Shown: piece by piece, positions 8,790 through 17,691 of the stretch
Layout: every line of letters begins with the position of its first letter
Position numbering within the stretch: the stretch's first letter is position 1
Source: Streptomyces noursei
Lineage (GTDB): Bacteria; Actinomycetota; Actinomycetes; Streptomycetales; Streptomycetaceae
Direction of reading: 5' to 3'
Length of the DNA stretch: 64,000 bases
Assembly (NCBI RefSeq): GCF_016917755.1
Contig: NZ_CP070326.1
Location: forward strand, 5,766,001-5,830,000
Position numbers and translations under genes: made by a program
Notes under the pieces: generated by a model
The model's input: only the letters and a program-made list of their open reading frames with translations
Told to the model about the DNA's origin: nothing
The model's database searches: none

Positions 8790-9641
8790 TCAGAGGAACT
8801 TCAGCGCATCGCGGCCGAGGGGCGGAACGAGCCCCTCGGCCGCGGCGCGGGTGAGCAGCCCGCGCACCGCGGCGTAGCCGTCCTCGCCGAGGTCGGCGGT
8901 GAACTCGGTGACGTACAGCCCGATGTGCTGGTCGGTCACCTTCGGGTCCATCTCCTGGGCGTGCTCCAGCACGTACGGACGGGAGACCTCCGGGTCGTCC
9001 CAGGCCATCCGGACCGACGTGCGCACCGCCTCCGCCAGCCGGCGCAGCACCGGCTCGCCCAGCGACCGCTTGGCGATGATCGCGCCCAGCGGGATCGGCA
9101 GACCGGTGGTCAGCTCCCAGTGCTCGCCCATGTCCGCCAGGCAGTGCAGCCCGTAGTCCTGGTACGTGAAACGGGCCTCGTGGATCACCAGGCCGGCGTC
9201 GACCTTGCCGTCCCGCACGGCCGGCATGATCTCGTCGAACGGCAGCACCACGACCTCGCCGACCCCGCCCGGCACCGCCTCCGCCAGCCACAGCCGGAAC
9301 AGCAGGTACGCGGTGGACCGCTCGCTGGGCACCGCGACCGTCTTCCCCGCCAGGTCCGCCGCCGCCCCGGGCCGGCGGGTCAGCACCAGCGGGCCGCAGC
9401 CGCGCCCCAGCGCCCCGCCGCAGGGCAGCAGTGTGTACTCGTCCAGCACCCACGGCAGGACCGCGTAGGACACCTTCAGCACGTCCAGCTCGCCGCGCTC
9501 GGCCAGGCCGTTGGTGACGTCGATGTCGGCGAGGGTGACCGCCAGCTCCGGTGCGTCCGGGACCCGGCCGTGCACCAGGGCGTCGAAGACGAAGGTGTCG
9601 TTCGGGCACGGGGAGTAGGCGATGGACAGCGGCCGGGTCAC
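8790..9641 (-). CDS. mqnD: 1,4-dihydroxy-6-naphthoate synthase (futalosine pathway)
   Basis: 283 residues from GTG 9641, whose GTGA overlaps the stop of mqnB. Family landmarks are the N-terminal IAYSPCPNDTFVFDAL, the segment DVLKVSYAVLPWVLDEY, and a periplasmic-binding-protein-like two-lobe fold. MqnD converts cyclic dehypoxanthinylfutalosine to 1,4-dihydroxy-6-naphthoate in menaquinone biosynthesis. Pairing with mqnB beside a cold-shock gene matches SCO4326/SCO4327 as I remember them. Confidence 0.95.
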   Translation of the reverse strand: MTRPLSIAYSPCPNDTFVFDALVHGRVPDAPELAVTLADIDVTNGLAERGELDVLKVSYAVLPWVLDEYTLLPCGGALGRGCGPLVLTRRPGAAADLAGKTVAVPSERSTAYLLFRLWLAEAVPGGVGEVVVLPFDEIMPAVRDGKVDAGLVIHEARFTYQDYGLHCLADMGEHWELTTGLPIPLGAIIAKRSLGEPVLRRLAEAVRTSVRMAWDDPEVSRPYVLEHAQEMDPKVTDQHIGLYVTEFTADLGEDGYAAVRGLLTRAAAEGLVPPLGRDALKFL

Positions 9642-10429
9642 GGGGTCCTCCGGGGGGTGTGGGGTGGCGATGCCGGAGCCCCGGGCGACGTCGCCGCTGG
9701 GGTGCCCGCCAGGGCTCCGGGGAACGTGCGGAAGGCGTCGGTCAGCGCGGCGAGGGCGGGCCCGATCCGCCAGGCGGCGCGGTCCCGGGGGCCCACCGCG
9801 TTGGAGATCGTGCGCAGCTCCAGCACGGGCAGGCCGTGCGCGGCGGCCGCCTCGGCGACGCCGAACCCCTCCATCGCCTCGGCCAGCACGCCCGGGTGAC
9901 GCGCCGCCAGCTCGGCGGCACGGGCGGCGCTGCCGGTGACCGTGGAGACCGTGACGACCGGTCCGACCGCCCCGCCGGTCGCCGCCGCGACGGCCGCGAC
10001 CAGCGCCGGGTCGGGCAGGTGCACCGTGGTCCCGAAGCCGAGTTCGGTCACCGGGACGAAGCCGTCGGGGGTCTCGGCGCCGAGGTCGGCGGCGACGATC
10101 GCGTCCGCGACGACCACCGAGCCCAGGGGCGCGCCGGACGGGCGGCCGGGGGAGGAGCTTGGACCGGGGGCGAAGCCGCCGCCGATGCCGGCCGAGACGA
10201 CCAGGTCGTACGGGGTGCCGGCGAGCGCGGCGACGGTGAGCGCGGTGGCGGTGCCGGCGGCCGCGGCGGCCGGGCCGACGCCGGCCGCCAGGACGTCCGG
10301 GGCCGGCGACCCGGCGGGCGCGTGGTGCAGCGCGTGGCCGCCGGGCAGCGGGCGGTGCGCGTAGCCGTCCCCGGCGGCGCACACCGCGTCGCGCTCCGCG
10401 GCCACCGCGGTGACCACCAGCGCCCGCAT
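9638..10429 (-). CDS. mqnB: Futalosine hydrolase
   Basis: 263 residues from ATG 10429 (MRALVVTAVAAERDAV); the longer open frame upstream is out of character. The fold is the nucleoside phosphorylase/MTAN type: VVSAGIGGGF, GSVVVADAIVAADLGAE and the C-terminal AEAMEGFGVAEAAAA, where the Met-Glu pair normally contacts ribose. MqnB removes hypoxanthine from futalosine, or adenine from aminofutalosine. It is translationally coupled to mqnD. Confidence 0.94.
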   Translation of the reverse strand: MRALVVTAVAAERDAVCAAGDGYAHRPLPGGHALHHAPAGSPAPDVLAAGVGPAAAAAGTATALTVAALAGTPYDLVVSAGIGGGFAPGPSSSPGRPSGAPLGSVVVADAIVAADLGAETPDGFVPVTELGFGTTVHLPDPALVAAVAAATGGAVGPVVTVSTVTGSAARAAELAARHPGVLAEAMEGFGVAEAAAAHGLPVLELRTISNAVGPRDRAAWRIGPALAALTDAFRTFPGALAGTPAATSPGAPASPPHTPRRTP

Positions 10430-10482
10430 CAGACGCCCCGCACCGTGTGCCGCCGGTCCCCGGCCCCCGCGCGCAGCGCCGC

Positions 10483-10989
10483 TCAGTCCTTCAGCTTCAG
10501 GTTGACGTGCCACAGGGCCGTCGGGCCCTCGCCCTGGGCCTTGCCGGCCTCGGCGACCAGCAGGGTGACCTCGGGGAGGTAACCGCTCTGGCCGGTCATC
10601 GGGTTGGTCTGCTTGAAGATCTCGTCCACGCTGAAGGAGCGGTAGGTCTCGGTGGTGGGCTGCATGAAGGGCTGCCCGCCGACGACGAACCAGCCGGACT
10701 TGGCCACCTTCGGGTCGACGCCCACCCGGATCTTCTCGCCCTGCTGCACCGTGAGGGTGTCGGCGCCCTTCTTGGAGATGCAGTCCTTGACGGTCTTCTG
10801 GTCGAGGGATTTGCCGTTGCCGTCACATCCGGGGGTCACCTCCGCCGTCACCGTCTTCGAGCCGACGGTCACGGTGGCCAGCGAGGTCGGCTGCTGGCAG
10901 GCGGAGAGGGTGAGCAGGCCCAGGGTCATGGCACCGAGGGCAGCGGCGGCGCGGCGGCCCTTGCCCCGGGAGATCAACGCAGCGGTCAT
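10483..10989 (-). CDS. DUF2771-family lipoprotein
   Basis: 168 residues from ATG 10989. Signal peptide with lipobox LLTLSAC, so it is probably anchored outside the membrane. The rest is a beta-rich domain (SLATVTVGSKTVTAEV, KIRVGVDPKVAKSGWFVVGG) that I match to the DUF2771 proteins commonly encoded next to futalosine hydrolase in Streptomyces. No function is known to me. It lies 53 nt upstream of mqnB on the same strand and could share a transcript. Confidence 0.82.
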   Translation of the reverse strand: MTAALISRGKGRRAAAALGAMTLGLLTLSACQQPTSLATVTVGSKTVTAEVTPGCDGNGKSLDQKTVKDCISKKGADTLTVQQGEKIRVGVDPKVAKSGWFVVGGQPFMQPTTETYRSFSVDEIFKQTNPMTGQSGYLPEVTLLVAEAGKAQGEGPTALWHVNLKLKD

Positions 10990-11082
10990 ACGGGGCAGGC
11001 TATCGGGCGTCCCGGCGCACGCCACGCGCGGGTGCGGCGCGCCGCGACCGGGCCCGCCGCACGGGCTGCCCCGCCTGCGCCG

Positions 11083-12489
11083 TCACACCACCCGCGGGGC
11101 CGGCCGGCCGCCGCGCCGGGCCGCGTCGAGCAGCCCCCGCACGGCCAGTGCGGCGCCCAGCGCCACCAGGCCGGCGGCCGCCGCCATGCCCAGTGTGCCG
11201 ACCAGCGGCAGCGCGATCCCGAGCGCGCCGCCCACCACCCACGCCAGCTGGAGCACCGTCTCGGACCGGGCGAATGCCGAGGTCCGCACCGCCTCCGGCA
11301 CGTCCCGCTGGATCATCGCGTCCAGCGACAGCTTGGCCAGCGCCTGGCACAGCCCCGCGGTGGCCGCCGTCGCGGTCACCACCACGGGCGCCAGTACCTC
11401 GTACAGCAGCGCCGCCAGCGCCGTCGCGCCCAGTGCCAGCCCCAGCATCGCGGCGATGATCCGCTCCGGGCCGCGCGCCTTCAGCCCGGCGCCGACCGCC
11501 GTGCCCAGCGCGTTCCCGGTGCCGGCGGCCACCGCGGCCAGCCCCAGTGACGCCGCCGCCCCCAGCCCGCCCAAGGGGTGCTCGCGCAGCAGGAACGCCA
11601 GGAAGAAGGTGAGGAAGCCGGAGAGCGAGCGCAGCGCCGCGTTCGCCTGGAGGCCGTGCAGGACGGACGGGCCGACCGTGCGCAGCCCCGGCCGCCGTCC
11701 GCCCGCCCCGGCGGGGGACGTGCCGTCCCGGGACGCCAGCCGGGCCCGGGCCTCGCCCTTGCCCGAGTCCACCGCGTGCGGCAGCGAGAACGACAGGAAC
11801 GCCCCGGTCAGGAACACCGCGCACGCCCCGTACAGCGGCCAGGCGGGTCCGATCAGGTGCAGTCCGGCGCCCACCGGCGCGGCCACCCCGGTCGCCAGCA
11901 GCCCCGCCAGCGTCACCCGGGAATTGGCCTTCACCAGCGAGACCCGCGGTGGCAGCAGTCGCGGCACCACCGCGCTGCGCACCACCCCGTACGCCTTCGA
12001 CGACACCAGCACCCCCAGCGCCGCCGGATACAGCTCCAGCCCGCCGCCGGCCACCGCCCCCGACATGGTCAGCGCCAGCACCGCCCGGGCCAGCATCGAG
12101 CCGGCCATCGCCGCCCGGCGGCCGTGCGGCAACCGGTCCAGCAGCGGCCCCACCACCGGCGCCAGCAGCGCGAACGGCGCCATGGTGACCGCCAGGTACA
12201 GGGCCACCCGCCCCCGTGCCTGGTGCGTCGGCACCGAGAAGAACACCGTGGAGGCCAGCGCGACCGTGATCATCACGTCGCCCGCGGCGTTCACCGCGTG
12301 CAACTCGATCAGCTTCGCCAGCCCCGATTCGCCGGCGCCCTGTGCGTGGGTGGCCCGCCGCACCCCCCGGGCCGCGGCGGCCAGCGGCCGGTGCAGCGCG
12401 CGCCCGGCCGCCCGGCCCGCCCGGCGGACCTTCGACGTCCTCGGCGTCCTCGACGCCCTGACGGCTGCCACCTGGTCATACTGCCCCAA
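11083..12489 (-). CDS. Major-facilitator-superfamily transporter
   Basis: 468 residues. About twelve hydrophobic segments with an MFS layout; the loop between helices 2 and 3 reads GPLLDRLPHGRRAAM (the GxLaDrxGrr motif). Residues 1-60 are a basic cytoplasmic extension. The start is taken as TTG 12489; a GTG at 12471 is equally possible and neither has a strong Shine-Dalgarno. The substrate is unknown. Divergent from the DUF3027 gene across a 374-nt spacer. Confidence 0.82.
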   Translation of the reverse strand: MGQYDQVAAVRASRTPRTSKVRRAGRAAGRALHRPLAAAARGVRRATHAQGAGESGLAKLIELHAVNAAGDVMITVALASTVFFSVPTHQARGRVALYLAVTMAPFALLAPVVGPLLDRLPHGRRAAMAGSMLARAVLALTMSGAVAGGGLELYPAALGVLVSSKAYGVVRSAVVPRLLPPRVSLVKANSRVTLAGLLATGVAAPVGAGLHLIGPAWPLYGACAVFLTGAFLSFSLPHAVDSGKGEARARLASRDGTSPAGAGGRRPGLRTVGPSVLHGLQANAALRSLSGFLTFFLAFLLREHPLGGLGAAASLGLAAVAAGTGNALGTAVGAGLKARGPERIIAAMLGLALGATALAALLYEVLAPVVVTATAATAGLCQALAKLSLDAMIQRDVPEAVRTSAFARSETVLQLAWVVGGALGIALPLVGTLGMAAAAGLVALGAALAVRGLLDAARRGGRPAPRVV

Positions 12490-12863
12490 CTCGCCCCATC
12501 TAGGGCGGTTTCTCCCCCTGGTCGGGCGGGGCGCATCGGCCTCCTGGCGGTCACCGCGACACCCCCGCCCGACCGCGATCGGTGAGATTTGCTGCTCCCG
12601 CCGAGGGGTCGTGCAGCGTTGAAGGGGTAGCGTGTCCAGAGCGCCACCGGCGGTCTGTTTCGGCCGCGTACCTCATTTCCCTGCGATCGCGCAGAATAGG
12701 ACGTAAGAGGTGCGCTCGACCGAACGAACCAGTTGGGCGCGGACGTCGACGCGGTCCCCAGGTCCGCTCCGCCCGCCCCGACCCCCGCAGGTCGTCCAGA
12801 CAGGACCAGGACAGCCCCGGCTGGCGCACTCGTGAGACGGCGTGGAAGAGAGAATCGATTCTT
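12490..12863. other. Intergenic spacer between divergent MFS and DUF3027 genes
   Basis: Between TTG 12489 (minus) and GTG 12864 (plus). It has no convincing gene on either strand, although open frames run through it. It must hold two outward promoters; I could not fix -10/-35 elements with confidence. The stretch around 12690-12715 is locally less GC-rich. Confidence 0.5.
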
Positions 12864-13781
12864 GTGAGTGCTGCGATGCGAAGCCGTACCCCTGACCGCC
12901 TGTGCGCCGAGGCGGTCGACCTCGCCCGCGCGGCGGCCGAAGAGGTCGCCACGCCCGGCATGGTCGGCGAGCACATCGATGCTGTCGCCGAGGCGGACCG
13001 CGTCGTCACCCATCTCTTCGACTGCAGGGAGCCCGGCTACCGCGGTTGGCGCTGGGCGGTGACGGTCGCCCGCGCCTCCCGCGGCAAGATCGTCACCCTC
13101 GACGAGTCGGTCCTGCTGCCCGGCCCCGAGGCGCTGCTGGCACCCGAGTGGGTGCCTTGGAGCGAACGGCTGCGCCCCGGCGACATGGGCCCCGGCGACC
13201 TGCTGCCCACCGAGGCCGACGACCTGCGGCTGGAGCCCGGGTTCAGCGGTGAGGACACCCCGCCGCCGAACTCGCCGGTAGCCGAGGGCATGGCCGCCGA
13301 CGTCGCCGACACCGAGGAAGCGGACGTCGTCCCCGGTTCGCCCGCGATCCAGCCGGTGCCCGTCCGCGGCAGCCTCGGCGCGGTCGCCGAGGAACTGGGC
13401 ATGGCCCGGGCCCGGGTCCTGTCCCGCTACGGCCTGCACGCCGCCGCCGACCGCTGGGAAGAAGCCTTCGGCCCCAAGACCCCGATGGCCCAGGCGGCCC
13501 CCGCCACCTGTGTGAGCTGCGGCTTCCTGACGCCGATGGCCGGCTCGTTGCGGCAGGCGTTCGGGGTCTGCGCGAACGAGTTCTCGCCGGCGGACGGCCG
13601 CGTCGTCTCGCTGTCGTACGGCTGCGGGGCGCACTCGGAGGCCGCCGTGATGCCGAAGCCGCCGAAGCCGGCGGAGCCGGTGCTCGACGAGACCGTGGTC
13701 GAGCCGGTCTCGATCCGCCCCGCGGCGGACGGCGGGTCCGTGGAGGACGGCGGCCCGGCGGAGGAGCTGGGGCACAGCTAG
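12864..13781 (+). CDS. DUF3027-family protein
   Basis: 305 residues from GTG 12864 (VSAAMRSRTPDRLCAEA). The N-terminal domain (residues 1-90) contains AVDLARAAAEEVATPG, DRVVTHLFDC and GYRGWRWAVTVARASR. An acidic Pro-rich linker follows, then a C-terminal part with a CVSCGF half-site and later CANEF and GCGAHSE, suggesting a zinc-binding region. I recognise it as the actinobacterial DUF3027 family. Role unknown. The 3' end is followed by a dense hairpin spacer. Confidence 0.82.
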   Translation: MSAAMRSRTPDRLCAEAVDLARAAAEEVATPGMVGEHIDAVAEADRVVTHLFDCREPGYRGWRWAVTVARASRGKIVTLDESVLLPGPEALLAPEWVPWSERLRPGDMGPGDLLPTEADDLRLEPGFSGEDTPPPNSPVAEGMAADVADTEEADVVPGSPAIQPVPVRGSLGAVAEELGMARARVLSRYGLHAAADRWEEAFGPKTPMAQAAPATCVSCGFLTPMAGSLRQAFGVCANEFSPADGRVVSLSYGCGAHSEAAVMPKPPKPAEPVLDETVVEPVSIRPAADGGSVEDGGPAEELGHS

Positions 13782-13821
13782 GGGTTTTGGTTGGGCGGGG
13801 GTGCCTCTGCTTGTGGTGGGT

Positions 13822-13920
13822 GGCGGGTGCCTGTGGGGCGGGCCTACGGGGGTGGTTGTCGGACTGCTGCGCTTTACGTCCGACAACCACCCCCTCCGGC
13901 CCGCCCCACAGGCACCCGCC
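13822..13920. repeat. Long palindrome with conserved 13-nt loop, copy 1
   Basis: The left arm 13822-13864 and right arm 13878-13920 (43 nt each) are complementary except for a 3-nt internal mismatch (TAC opposite TCC). The loop 13865-13877 is TGCTGCGCTTTAC, closed by GGAC/GTCC. The same loop occurs in two other hairpins in this window whose stems are unrelated in length and detail. Confidence 0.9.
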
Positions 13921-14081
13921 CGTACGTGAGAGGCCCCCGCCCGGTGGGGGTGAAGGACCTTAGGGCCGTCGTGGTGGCCCTGACATCAGAAGTGCTGGTT
14001 GGCCCAGAAGCGTGGGTTGGGGGTGGACACCCCTGACCTCCCCTTTTCCGCAAGGGGCGGGGACTGGCGACGACGGCGGAA

Positions 14082-14158
14082 GGGTGCGGGGCCGGAGGGG
14101 TGGGTGTGCGGACGTAGAGCGAAGCAGTCCGCACACCCACCCCGGAGGCCCCGCACCC
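14082..14158. repeat. Long palindrome with conserved 13-nt loop, copy 2 (inverted)
   Basis: Arms 14082-14113 and 14127-14158 (32 nt) pair except for a 3-nt internal mismatch in nearly the same relative place as in copy 1. The loop on the plus strand is GTAGAGCGAAGCA, whose reverse complement TGCTTCGCTCTAC differs from copy 1 at two positions. The closing pairs GGAC/GTCC are identical. It lies 161 nt from copy 1, in the opposite orientation. Confidence 0.9.
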
Positions 14159-14297
14159 GGCACCCACCACCCACCGGGGCCCCCGCCCCACAAACCCCAT
14201 TTCCCGCCGGAGGCGGGAAGCCCCCGCACGGCGCCGCACCCGACGACGTGGGGCGATACCGTCGGGACAGAACCGTCTGATGAGGGAGACGAGAAAC

Positions 14298-17200
14298 GTG
14301 GCAGGTATGCCGTGGGTGCGGGGCGCTGACGAGGGTGCCGACCCATTCGGTACGGCCCGGTTGCGGCGCGGCGTGCTCGACGCCTGGGCCGCCTCGCCGG
14401 CCCGGTTCCGGGAGGACGCCAATGCCGAGGAGGACCTCGCGCTCGGCGGCTACCGCGACCGGCTCGCCGTGGAGCTGGCGCAGAACGCGGCGGACGCGGC
14501 GGCCCGGGCCGGCGTCCCCGGCCGGCTGCGGCTGACCCTGCACGCGGCCGACGGCGACGCGCCCGCGGTGCTCGTCGCCTCCAACACCGGTGCCCCGTTG
14601 GACGCCACCGGCGTCGAATCGCTCTCCACGCTGCGCGCCTCCGCGAAGCGGGAGACCAGCGTGGCGGTCGGCGCGGTGGGCCGGTTCGGCGTCGGGTTCG
14701 CCGCGGTGCTGGCGGTCAGCGACGAACCGGCGCTGGTGGGCCGCACCGGCGGCGTGCGCTGGTCGCTCGCCGAGGCCCGGGAGCTGGCCGAGGCGGTGGC
14801 CGCGCACAGCCCGGGGCTGGGCGGCGAACTCCGCCGCCGCGAGGGCCACGTACCGCTGCTGCGGCTGCCGCTGCCCGCGGCGGGCACCGCGCCGGAGGGG
14901 TACGACACCGCGGTGGTGCTGCCGCTGCGCGACGGTGCCGCGCAGGACCTCGCCGAGCGGCTGTTGGCCGGGGTCGACGCGGCGCTGCTGCTGACCCTGC
15001 CGGGGCTGGCCGAGGTCGTGGTGGAGACGCCGGAGGGCGCCCGGACGCTGACGCGGCGTCAGGACGAGGCGTATGTCCTGATCGAGGACAGCCGGCGGGG
15101 GGCCACCCGGTGGCGGGTGGCGACCGACGGCGGCTCGTTGGACCCGGCGCTGCTGGCGGACCGGCCGGTCGAGGAGCGGCTGCGGCCGTTCTGGTCGGTG
15201 ACCTGGGCGGTGCCGGTGGACGAGGCGGGGGCGCCGGCGCGGCCGGGCACCGTGCCCGTGCTGCACGCGCCGACCCCGACCGACGAACCGCTCGGGCTGC
15301 CCGCGCTGCTCATCGCGTCGTTCCCGCTGGAGCCGACCCGCCGCCATGTCGCGCCCGGGCCGCTCGCGGACTTCCTGGTGGGCCGGGCGGCCGCCGGGTA
15401 CGCGGGGTTGCTCGGCGACTGGCAGCCGGTGTCGGCCGGCACCCTGGACCTCGTCCCGGGACCGCTGGGCAAGGGCTGGCTGGACGGCGAACTGCGGCGA
15501 CAGGTGCTGGAGTTGCTGCCGCGGATGCGGTTCCTGCCGAGCGCGGCGGCCGACGGCGGGGCGGCGGAGACCGCCGCGTGGGCCGAGGGTGACGGCGAGG
15601 GCGAGGACGGGGAGCGGTACGTCCTGCGGCCGGTGGACGCGGAGTTGGTGGAAGGCGCCGGCGCGGCGACCGTCGGGGTGCTGGCCGAGCTGTTCCCCAG
15701 CCTGCTGCCGGCCGGCCTGGAACGGCGTTCGGAGCTGCGGGCGTTGGGCGTGGCCCGGGTGCCGCTCACCGAGATGATCGACCGGCTGGCGGGCGTGGAG
15801 CGGCCGCCGGAGTGGTGGTGGCGGCTCTACGACGCGCTGGCCGGCACCGACCCGGACCGGCTCAGCGGCCTGCCGGTGCCGCTGGCGGGCACCGGGCGGA
15901 CCACGATCGGGCCGCGCCAGGTGCTGCTGCCGCTGCCCGACGGCGGCCCGGACGCCGGCGGCGAGGCCGCCGACCGGCACCGCACCCTGACCCGGCTCGG
16001 ACTCAAGGTCGCCCACCCCGATGCGGTGCACCCGCTCCTGGAGAAGCTCGGGGCCACGCCCGCCGCACCCCGGGCCGTGCTGACGACGCCTCAGGTACGG
16101 GCGGCGGTCGCCCATTCGCTCGACGCCGACGAGGACGCCTACGACGTCTTCGAGGACGAGCTGGCGCCGGGCGCCGGGGTGCCGTTGGGCGCCGAGGAGC
16201 TGGCCGAGACGGTCCTCGGGCTGGTCCGGGACGCCAATCTGGCGCCCGGCGACGAGCCCTGGCTGGCCGCGCTGGCGCTGCCCGACGAGGACGGCGAGCT
16301 GGCGCCGGCGGGCGAACTGGTCTTCCCCGGCAGCGACTTCGAACAGGTGATCCGCGAGGGCGAACTCGCCGCCTGTGAGGCGGAGTTGGCGGAGCGGTGG
16401 GGGGAGCAACCGCTCACCGCGGTGGGGGTGCTGGCCACCTTCGCGCTGGTCCGGGCCGCGGACGTGGTGCTCGATCCGGACGAACTGGAGCCGCGCGACG
16501 GGGACTTCCCCGAGCCCGACGACGCGGGTCTGCTGGACGCGGTCGACGTGTGGTGCGAGGACATCCTCGACACCCTCCCGGAGGCCCCGGTCCCGCCGGT
16601 CGTCACCGAACTGGTCGCGGTCCGCGACCTCGACCTGGTCGCCGACGACGCCTGGCCGCGGGTCCTGGAGATGCTCTCCCGGCCGCCGCTGCGGGATGCC
16701 CTGACCGCGCCGGTGCGGGTGCTGCTGCCCGACGGCACCACGGAGTCGGTGCGGCCGTACACCGCCTGGTGGCTGCGCGGCCACCCGGTGCTGGACGGGC
16801 GCCGCCCCGCCGGGCTGCGCGCCGCGGGCGGCGATCCGCTGCTGGCCGGCCTGTACGAGGCGGCGGACGCGGGCCGGGTCGACGCCCAGGTGCTGCGCGC
16901 CCTCGGCGTCCGCACCTCGGTCGGCGCGCTGCTCGACGAACCCGGCGGCGCGGCCGAACTGCTGACCCGGCTCGCCGACCCCGAGCTGCGCGTGGGGATC
17001 TCCCAACTCCACGCGTTGTACGGGATGTTGACCGAGCTGGATCCGGATCAGGTGACGCTGCCCGATGAGCTGCGGGCGGTCGTGGACGGCGAGATCCAGG
17101 TGGCGGACGCGGCGGACGTGCTGGTCGCGGACGCCCCGGACCTGATGCCGCTGGCGGCCGGTCGCGCGCTGCTGCCGGTGCGGCCGGCCCGGGCCGCGGA

Positions 17201-17549
17201 GCTGGCCGAGCTGTTCCAGGTGGGGCGGCTGAGCGAGGCGGTCGCCGCGGAGGTCCGCTCCGACGGCGCGGCGCACGACGTCCCGGAGGCGGTCCGCGCG
17301 CTGCTCGGCCCGGCCGCCCCGGACGCCTACGTCGAACACGAGGAACTGCTGGTCGAGGGCGCCGACGGCGGCGTCGAACTGGACTGGCGGTGGACCCCGG
17401 ACGGCACGCTGCACGCCGCGACGCTGGAGGGCGTGGCGGCCGGCCTGGCGTGGGCGGCCGGGCAGTGGCCGCGCCGCTTCGAGGTCGCGGCGCTGCTGGA
17501 GGACCCGGAGCGGGGCGACGAGCTGGCCCGGGCGCGGTGGTTCGACTGA
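14298..17549 (+). CDS. Sacsin-like GHKL ATPase-domain protein
   Basis: 1083 residues from GTG 14298, chosen because GGGAG sits about 8 nt upstream; an ATG at 14280 is in frame but has no Shine-Dalgarno. Residues about 30-170 form an Hsp90/sacsin-type GHKL ATP-binding domain: N-box VELAQNAADAAARA with the Glu-Asn pair, a degenerate first glycine box VASNTGAPL and a second box GAVGRFGVGFAAVLAVS. The remaining 900 residues are Leu/Asp/Glu-rich with repeated architecture and no motif I know. Databases call such proteins sacsin N-terminal ATP-binding-like. It may be a chaperone-like ATPase; function unproven. It stands alone between the hairpin spacer and a convergent regulator. Confidence 0.85.
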   Translation: MAGMPWVRGADEGADPFGTARLRRGVLDAWAASPARFREDANAEEDLALGGYRDRLAVELAQNAADAAARAGVPGRLRLTLHAADGDAPAVLVASNTGAPLDATGVESLSTLRASAKRETSVAVGAVGRFGVGFAAVLAVSDEPALVGRTGGVRWSLAEARELAEAVAAHSPGLGGELRRREGHVPLLRLPLPAAGTAPEGYDTAVVLPLRDGAAQDLAERLLAGVDAALLLTLPGLAEVVVETPEGARTLTRRQDEAYVLIEDSRRGATRWRVATDGGSLDPALLADRPVEERLRPFWSVTWAVPVDEAGAPARPGTVPVLHAPTPTDEPLGLPALLIASFPLEPTRRHVAPGPLADFLVGRAAAGYAGLLGDWQPVSAGTLDLVPGPLGKGWLDGELRRQVLELLPRMRFLPSAAADGGAAETAAWAEGDGEGEDGERYVLRPVDAELVEGAGAATVGVLAELFPSLLPAGLERRSELRALGVARVPLTEMIDRLAGVERPPEWWWRLYDALAGTDPDRLSGLPVPLAGTGRTTIGPRQVLLPLPDGGPDAGGEAADRHRTLTRLGLKVAHPDAVHPLLEKLGATPAAPRAVLTTPQVRAAVAHSLDADEDAYDVFEDELAPGAGVPLGAEELAETVLGLVRDANLAPGDEPWLAALALPDEDGELAPAGELVFPGSDFEQVIREGELAACEAELAERWGEQPLTAVGVLATFALVRAADVVLDPDELEPRDGDFPEPDDAGLLDAVDVWCEDILDTLPEAPVPPVVTELVAVRDLDLVADDAWPRVLEMLSRPPLRDALTAPVRVLLPDGTTESVRPYTAWWLRGHPVLDGRRPAGLRAAGGDPLLAGLYEAADAGRVDAQVLRALGVRTSVGALLDEPGGAAELLTRLADPELRVGISQLHALYGMLTELDPDQVTLPDELRAVVDGEIQVADAADVLVADAPDLMPLAAGRALLPVRPARAAELAELFQVGRLSEAVAAEVRSDGAAHDVPEAVRALLGPAAPDAYVEHEELLVEGADGGVELDWRWTPDGTLHAATLEGVAAGLAWAAGQWPRRFEVAALLEDPERGDELARARWFD

Positions 17550-17691
17550 GCCCGGCGCCCCGCGGGGCGTGACGGAGGCAGGGTGGAGGCGGTCGTCGGA
17601 CGTGGTGTCCGGTGGCCGCCTCCCGCCGTCCCGGCGCGCGCCGGGCGTCGCTGCCGGGAGGGTGGTTGTCGAGGTAGGCGGTGTCGGCGGT

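Larger units (their letters stand above)
13782..14297. other. Hairpin-rich intergenic spacer
   Basis: About 515 nt with no credible gene. It contains two long palindromes with a shared loop (separate entries), a short hairpin CCCCTT-N6-AAGGGG at 14040-14057 and a perfect 8-bp hairpin TTCCCGCC-GGA-GGCGGGAA at 14201-14219. Open frames crossing it on both strands are generated by the palindromes themselves. It probably terminates the DUF3027 transcript and holds the promoter of the sacsin-like gene. Confidence 0.7.

Noticed and set aside
13791..14422. Several open frames on both strands through the hairpin spacer
   Set aside because: They arise from the palindromes and encode repetitive Pro/Arg/Thr sequence; the same peptide pieces recur wherever the hairpin occurs.
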